Shown piece by piece: positions 58,555-64,000 of a stretch of DNA of 64,000 nt. Under the pieces are notes generated by a model that was given only the letters and a program-made list of their open reading frames with translations, searched no databases and was not told the origin of the DNA. The translations under genes and the position numbers were made by a program. Origin of the DNA: Rutstroemia sp. NJR-2017a BVV2 (lineage: Eukaryota > Ascomycota > Leotiomycetes > Helotiales > Rutstroemiaceae); assembly GCA_002946415.1 (NCBI GenBank), contig NJPS01000074.1:62001-126000 (forward strand), given 5' to 3'. The stretch's first letter is position 1; each line of letters opens with the position of its first letter.

Positions 58555-61500
58555 TCACACCACCCCCCTCCCCACCTCCATCTCCCCCCTCACCCTCCCC
58601 CTCTCCACCTCCGCCGCCAACTCCGCATTCTCGCGATCCTTCTCCCTCAACCTCTGCGCCGCACTACTGCGATCCAACTTCCGCGCCTCCCGCTCCGCCT
58701 TCAACTTGTATTCCAGCTCCTGCAGCCGCACCTGCCAGCGCAAGTCCGGCTTGTAGTCTTCTTCTGCCACCGACGACACGGGCACATTCATCATGGTCTC
58801 GGCTCTCGAGAGCGCTTGGCGGGAGCCGGAGCGGGAGGAGGATTCTCCTCCTCCTCCGGTGGCTCGGCTGGTGGTTTCGACGGCCGAGGCGGAGGAATGG
58901 CGCGTCATGGTTGAGGCGCGTGAATGCGAGTTATCGATTTTCCTCCTCGGGCCCGTGGGCACCGATGGTGAAGGGGAAGTCGACGTCTCGTATGCATTGT
59001 TCCTAACATCGTTCGCCGCGCGCAAGGTCGAGATCTCCGCTTTTAAATTCCGGTTAAGATCTTTGAGTTTGACGATTTCGGCTCGGCTATCTATGTTGCT
59101 AAAGGGAATGGCGCTACGAGTCATGGTCTCGAGGCGGTCGAGTTTCTTGGATTGCACTTCATATCTGTTCTCGAGGTTTTGGTATTCTTTCCACAGTCTG
59201 CGGTCGAGGTCTTTGACACGACCGCGGAAATCGCCGACGAGGGTTTCGATGGTTTTGACGGCGGCGAGAAGGTTTTTGGAGAATCCGGGAAGCATGGTTG
59301 ATACTGCTTCGAGGGAGGGTAGGGCACGACCATTGATGAGACTGTTGTTGTGAGTCCAGTCAGTTCCGCAAAGCGTGGCAAGCCGGTTCCACAATGCCAA
59401 AAGGAGATTGTTGCGCTCAGTAAGTTGTTCCTTGAAGTTGCTCTCGAGCTGAGCAATCTTGCGACGATCTTGTTGGCGCGAAGTTTCCAGCTCCAAAACA
59501 CGGGATTCTTGCTGCGATAAAGTGCGAGTGGTGTGGGAGTTCGTCTTTTGGAATGTTTCGTATTGATGTTTGGTGACACGGTGAGTCTGGCGCTCCTTGT
59601 CCAGCATATCGGCGAGTTTCCGGGACTCAAGAGCATGACTTTCGAGCAAGGCATCACGTTGTTTTATCATGCGTTCTTTCTCAGCGAGTGATGCTTTCGT
59701 AGTATCGAGTTCGCGAATTGTATTTTCGAGTTCCCTTTGAAGTTTCGCGATAGACTGTAACAATTAGCAGACGATAAGAAATATAGATGGAAAAACATAC
59801 ATTGAGTAGACTTGACCTGGTACCATTGAGATCGCCAAGTGCTTCTCTCAAGTTATTCTCGAGCTCCATCAATCTCTGCTTCCACTCCGCAGCCTCCACT
59901 TCCCTCGAGGTCAAGTTCTTCCTCAACTTTCGAGCTTCATCCTTGGCAGTCGATGCTTCACGGTTAAGATCATTAACAAACTGTTGAACCTCCTGTTTCT
60001 CCCGACCAGCAACAACTTCTCTTTGATGCCTTTCCTCCGCAAGGCGTTCCTCAAGTTCCCGTGACCGTTCCTGCTCTTCGTGAAGACCTTGCTCCAGATT
60101 CCGTATAGCTGCCTCGAGGTCACCAATCTTAATCTTATCCCCATCTTGCTCTTCGCGAAGGAAAGCAATTTCATTTTGACTAGACTCTTGTTGGACATTG
60201 AGTCGGTTGACCTTCTCGTTAGCATCTACATAATTCTTCTCAATTTCCTCAAGTTCGTGATTTGCTTCATCGAGGTCTTTCTCCAGTTCCTGAACTCTCT
60301 TGGTCTTTTGTTCATGATCGTCCTCCAACCTGACCACACTATCACTCATTTCTCGCATCTCAGCCTGCAATGAGTGGAAATTATCCGTGGTGACTGCTAA
60401 CTCGTTCTGAAGACGTTCAATTTCAGCATTGGCTTCCTCGGCTTCAGCAGCGAACCCGTCAAGCTCCTCTTGTGCTTCTTTTCGAAGAGACTCAAACATT
60501 AACTCGGCCTCTTCCTGCCCATGGAGAGCTTCATCACGATCGGCTTGCATTGTGAGCAAATCAGCTTCTGCCATGTCCAAAGCTTCTTGAAGCTCCTGAG
60601 CGAGAGCTTCCGCCTCTTTCTTTTGTTCCACGGCAGTCTCGAAATCCTCCATGCAAGAATCAAGCTCTCGTTGTAGATCTTGGTTATGAATTTTAAGGCC
60701 GTTAATTCTGTCGCGCAATTCTGCTTGTTTGTTCTCGAACTCTTCACGGTCGGCATCGTTCATGTTTGTTTGACGAGTACCAGCACTTGTCCGCGATAAC
60801 GACCTTTCATGCGCTCTAGATGCTGATCGTTCGAAAATGCTCTCGCCTGCAACTGAGGTACCTCTTCTCTGCCCAAGTTTCAGATCCTCGATTTCTTGGT
60901 AGAGACGTTCCTTCTCCCGGTTTCGAGATGTTAACATGGATGTCTGTGCCCCTACTTCTCGTCGAAGCTCGGCATTCTCATGCCTCAATTGCTCATTGTC
61001 GCGTCGGATTTCCTCTACCAAGGTACTGGCTGAACTGTAAGCACCATTTCGATCTTCGGTCTGATCTGATAACTCTGATTTGGGTCGAGATGGTGATATT
61101 TGACGGTTCTTCTTTGTAATATTGTAGATGTTGGTAGTATGGTTCAATCCATGACCACCAGCTGTTGCCTCAGACCTCAACCGGAAAATCTCTTCTCGAA
61201 GCTTCTTGTTCTCATCGTCACTTTGTTCTCTGCGAGCAGTTTCTTGCTCCAGAAGGTCTTTCCAAACATCCATTTCCTCGCGGGTCTCGATATTCTGGCC
61301 GCGTCTCTCACCCATCGTCCGCACAAGTTCGGCCAGGTTCCTTTTCTCATTCTCACGAGCAATACTATCGTTCCTTAGTTTTTCGATCTCCATCACATAT
61401 TCCTCAACTTTCTCTCGCAGATAGAGGAGCTCCTCTTCCCGTTCGAAAGCGCCCTCCTGGTACCACCTGGGACTTGCTTGAGAAGATGTACCAGATCGGG

Positions 61501-63187
61501 CTGTAGAAGGTCGGTCTTCATCCTCTTTTAATTGCTTTTCAAGCTCCTTGATCCTCTTTTTCAAAGCTTTGTTATCTCTTTGCATAACAGCAAGACCTGT
61601 CTTGAGTTCGACGTTCTCAGAAATCATTTCCTTTACACCTTCCTCGGACACCTTGTCTAACCGATCACTGAGAAACATAACCTTGAGTTTCAAGTCGAAG
61701 TTCTCTTTTGACAGTCGTTCGATGGTACTGCTTTGTTCTTTCAAGGTAAGGTTCTTCGCATTTCGAGGTCCCAAGGCAGAAGCTGCGAAACTGGCCGATT
61801 TGCTAGGTGAATGTACAGCATTCTTGTTGCGCAACTCCTTTGCGATTGACTCCGGTACATGAACGTTGCGCACATGTCGAGCAATTATTGTATCGGTTGG
61901 GGCATCAAGTGGTCGACTGACTGCTCGAGGCGTTTCCGGCGCTTGATCTTCACTCTTTCGATCCAATCGGCTCAAGTCCTCTTCGGCAAGTGTAGCTAAA
62001 GGACCTTCCACCCGACCAGCAGAATCCAAACTTTCATCAATACCAGATGCCATACTTCCCAAGCTCATAGTCCTAGACAAAGTCATGCTAGCATTCCGTG
62101 ATAAGCCTCTAGGTGGTGCCGCCCCTCCGGTCTGTAGAGCGTAATCCGCGCCCAACGTAACATCACTGCGATCATCTGCATGGTCGGGATTGGTGATAAA
62201 GGACGATATCGAAGATGTTTGACTAGAATGTCGACTTCTTAAAAATTTGGGTCTCCTACCATTCGAAAGAGTGAATCCAGGAGTAGCTCCAGCGTCAACG
62301 GTGAGATGATTTTGAGTCAAACTGCGATTAGATGATTCGCGGTGCAACTTCGACTGATCGTCTGTCGATTCAACGAAAGCTCTTAGGTTCTGGCTAGACC
62401 TTTTAGGAGTAGCGTCCTGATCCTCATCTGTATCTGCCCTAGATTGTGATGCAGTCTCATAATCATTCACGCTTGCCATTGACATTGCCCGAGAAATGGT
62501 CCTAGCAGCGGCCGCAGCTGTTGGAGACGAAGAAAGAGTCTCGAGAGTAGATGTATTTTCCTCCCTAGAATGTCCAGAGCCTTCATCTTCCACGTTCACG
62601 GCATATCGAGCTTGAGGAGGTCCTGGGGTTTTGTATGCGCCATCGGGTGTCGGAGGAGAACCGAATTCCTGCTCTTTTTTAGGTCCTGCGGGCTTCCTCG
62701 GTGTCTGCGTCTCCTTCGCAGGCGTGTCCTCATCGTCCGCATCGTCCCTACCACTATCGAAAAGATATGTATCATCCTCCCCAGTTTTGCCCCGTAGGCC
62801 GATTGGTGAGACAGTGGGCATGAAACTTGATTCCACATTATCCAAATGTCGTCGCATAGCTTTCTCATCCACGATGCTCATCACACTTTCACTTCTGTTG
62901 TCATCATTGTCGCTGTGAGGGTATAGTACACTACTACTATCGCTCGGTGGGGCCAACGACGGTAAGTTCGCAGGGTCGAGAGGGTCGAGATGATTGTTCT
63001 GTTCAAGATGGGAGTTAAAGGATATCGAATCGTCGTTCTGACTTCCATTCGAGGCCAAATCATGGAAGTTGTGAAACGTAAATTGCTCGCTTTCGATGTC
63101 TGAGTCTCTGCGCGCAGTTTGGGGTCGCGAATCAGTTGTTGACATTGTTGACATGGTCGACAGAGTATTATCTTCCCCTTCCGCCAT
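58555..63187 (-). CDS. apsB: ApsB/Mto1-like centrosomin-motif (CM1) microtubule-organising protein
   Basis: Two exons, 63187-59801 and 59754-58555, with a 46-nt GT-AG intron give 1528 residues. The first 440 are disordered and Ser/Asp-rich. Around 478-545 lies the CM1 (Cnn_1N) motif: LTLKEQSSTIERLSKENFDL with the following LKVMFLSDRL and the ENVELKTGL segment. This motif docks on gamma-tubulin complexes. Long coiled coils follow to about 1100, and the C-terminal exon keeps coiled coil plus the LCGTDWTHNNSLINGRALPS block seen in ApsB relatives. In Aspergillus ApsB and in fission yeast Mto1 these proteins nucleate microtubules at septal, spindle-pole or cytoplasmic sites and matter for nuclear positioning. 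The symbol is by homology of layout; Mto1 would be the yeast name. A C-terminal MASC-type region is not clearly seen. Confidence 0.88.
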
Positions 63188-64000
63188 ATTGTATTATTTC
63201 CACACGTCGCATCCGTTGGGGGGGAAAGTCGTCCGTGGACGTCGGGCTTCGTTTCTGTATCGTGGTGTTTCCTTTTCCCAGATAAACGCGCTCGGTCCTC
63301 GAAGGAGATAGTGAACTGGGCAATATGTATTGAATGGGAGCAAGAACGGCCTTTAGGGGTTGATTGAATCTAACACTACAAGAAATAGATTAAATAGTTC
63401 GTAAGAGCATATTAAAGTCGTCGCAACAAAGGCAATACCCCGTCAATTGGAATTTGAAGCTGTTGATAATTAATTGGTGCAGTAGAAAGTTAAAAAAAAA
63501 CGTTTAGAAGATCTACAAACAAATCAGTGTCAACAATGCATCGAGGTTGCCCAGGCCTGCTATGATGAGTGATGTTTCACAGCTGGTGCGGCATTTGGTC
63601 TCACATGTTGGAGCCTGAGTTTGAGCTGGAGTTTGAGCCTTGTATTTTGGGCATCAGACTTCCCCTCCACTTCTAATCCCCATCCCCGTCCCCTCGCAAT
63701 CATCTTCACGAGAGTCTGGCCTTCTTCGTCATCAACCTCAATCCATTGTCCAACACCTTCTGGCCTTGCTTCCCATGGCGGAAAGGCTGTTTGTATGTCA
63801 GAGTTTTCTGCAGCAAAAACCATCTCTACCATATTGTCAACTCTTGTTCACCACGCACCACGCTATGTCTGAGATCCGAGGTCTAAGGTCTGCGGTCTGA
63901 GGTCTGAGGTCTGAGGTCTGAGGTACTGTGAGCTGGAGTGGGTGCGACAAAAGTCATGATGGTACCTTTCCGCACACACAAAACCGCGCAACCGCGCCAA
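63188..64000. other. Upstream region of the ApsB-like gene
   Basis: No well-supported gene. A minus-strand open frame of 90 codons (63560-63832) is acidic with a leucine-rich tail; it could be a small gene or chance. The right end holds a heptamer repeat. Confidence 0.45.
63879..63924 (+). repeat. 7-bp tandem repeat GGTCTGA
   Basis: About six units; the last four are exact and the first ones degenerate (GGTCTAA, GGTCTGC). Confidence 0.9.

Noticed and set aside
58793..59353. 186-codon plus-strand frame opposite the ApsB-like exon
   Set aside because: It is the antisense shadow of a coiled-coil coding exon with matching codon periodicity.

Overview
The window looks like nuclear DNA of a filamentous ascomycete (Pezizomycotina; a leotiomycete is my guess from overall flavour only). 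The reasons are short 38-130 nt GT-AG (and some GC-AG) introns with CTAAC/CTGAC branch sites, HET-domain, HeLo and NACHT_N families that are essentially fungal, an ApsB/Mto1-type microtubule organiser, a GT90/CAP10 glycosyltransferase, a LaeA-like methyltransferase and a CE1 acetylxylan esterase. Most exon structures below were worked out by hand and checked for reading-frame continuity.

The window has two halves. Bases 1 to about 35,000 are an accessory, repeat-rich, decaying region. It starts with the N-terminal part of a HeLo plus kinase-like gene and an intact DHA2-type MFS transporter. A graveyard of self/non-self recognition type genes follows: a NACHT_N/STAND relic, three HET-domain pseudogenes and an ankyrin pseudogene. 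Broken copies of an FAD oxidoreductase, a GNAT, a caleosin and an SDR lie among or after them. Intact genes stand out against this background: a class I terpene synthase, an acetylxylan esterase and a small secreted 8-cysteine protein. A soluble SMP/C2 (tricalbin-like) protein and an alpha/beta hydrolase follow at the edge of the region. Repeats include two ~290-bp hairpin-array elements sitting inside genes, a TA-flanked 285-bp MITE, inverted 70-bp copies flanking a 4.9-kb block, a 73-bp dispersed repeat and several tandem repeats.

From about 37,400 to 64,000 the region is gene-normal. It holds a hypothetical protein, a DUF2985-type membrane protein with a GC-AG intron, a nine-exon MFS sugar transporter, a single-pass beta-trefoil-like protein, an eight-exon LaeA-like SAM methyltransferase (another GC-AG intron), a GT90 glycosyltransferase behind a 4.2-kb gene-free stretch, and the long coiled-coil ApsB/Mto1-like protein.

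The genes do not form an obvious pathway. The terpene synthase has no P450 or prenyltransferase beside it. The unifying theme of the left half is turnover: several nonsense codons sit where the family has tryptophan (TGG to TAG/TGA), as C-to-T mutation (RIP-like or deamination) would give, alongside single-base indels and insertions. The best candidates for something new are the hairpin-array element, which in both copies is flanked by frame-compatible GT...AG (introner-like), and the concentration of three GC-AG introns in three unrelated intact genes.
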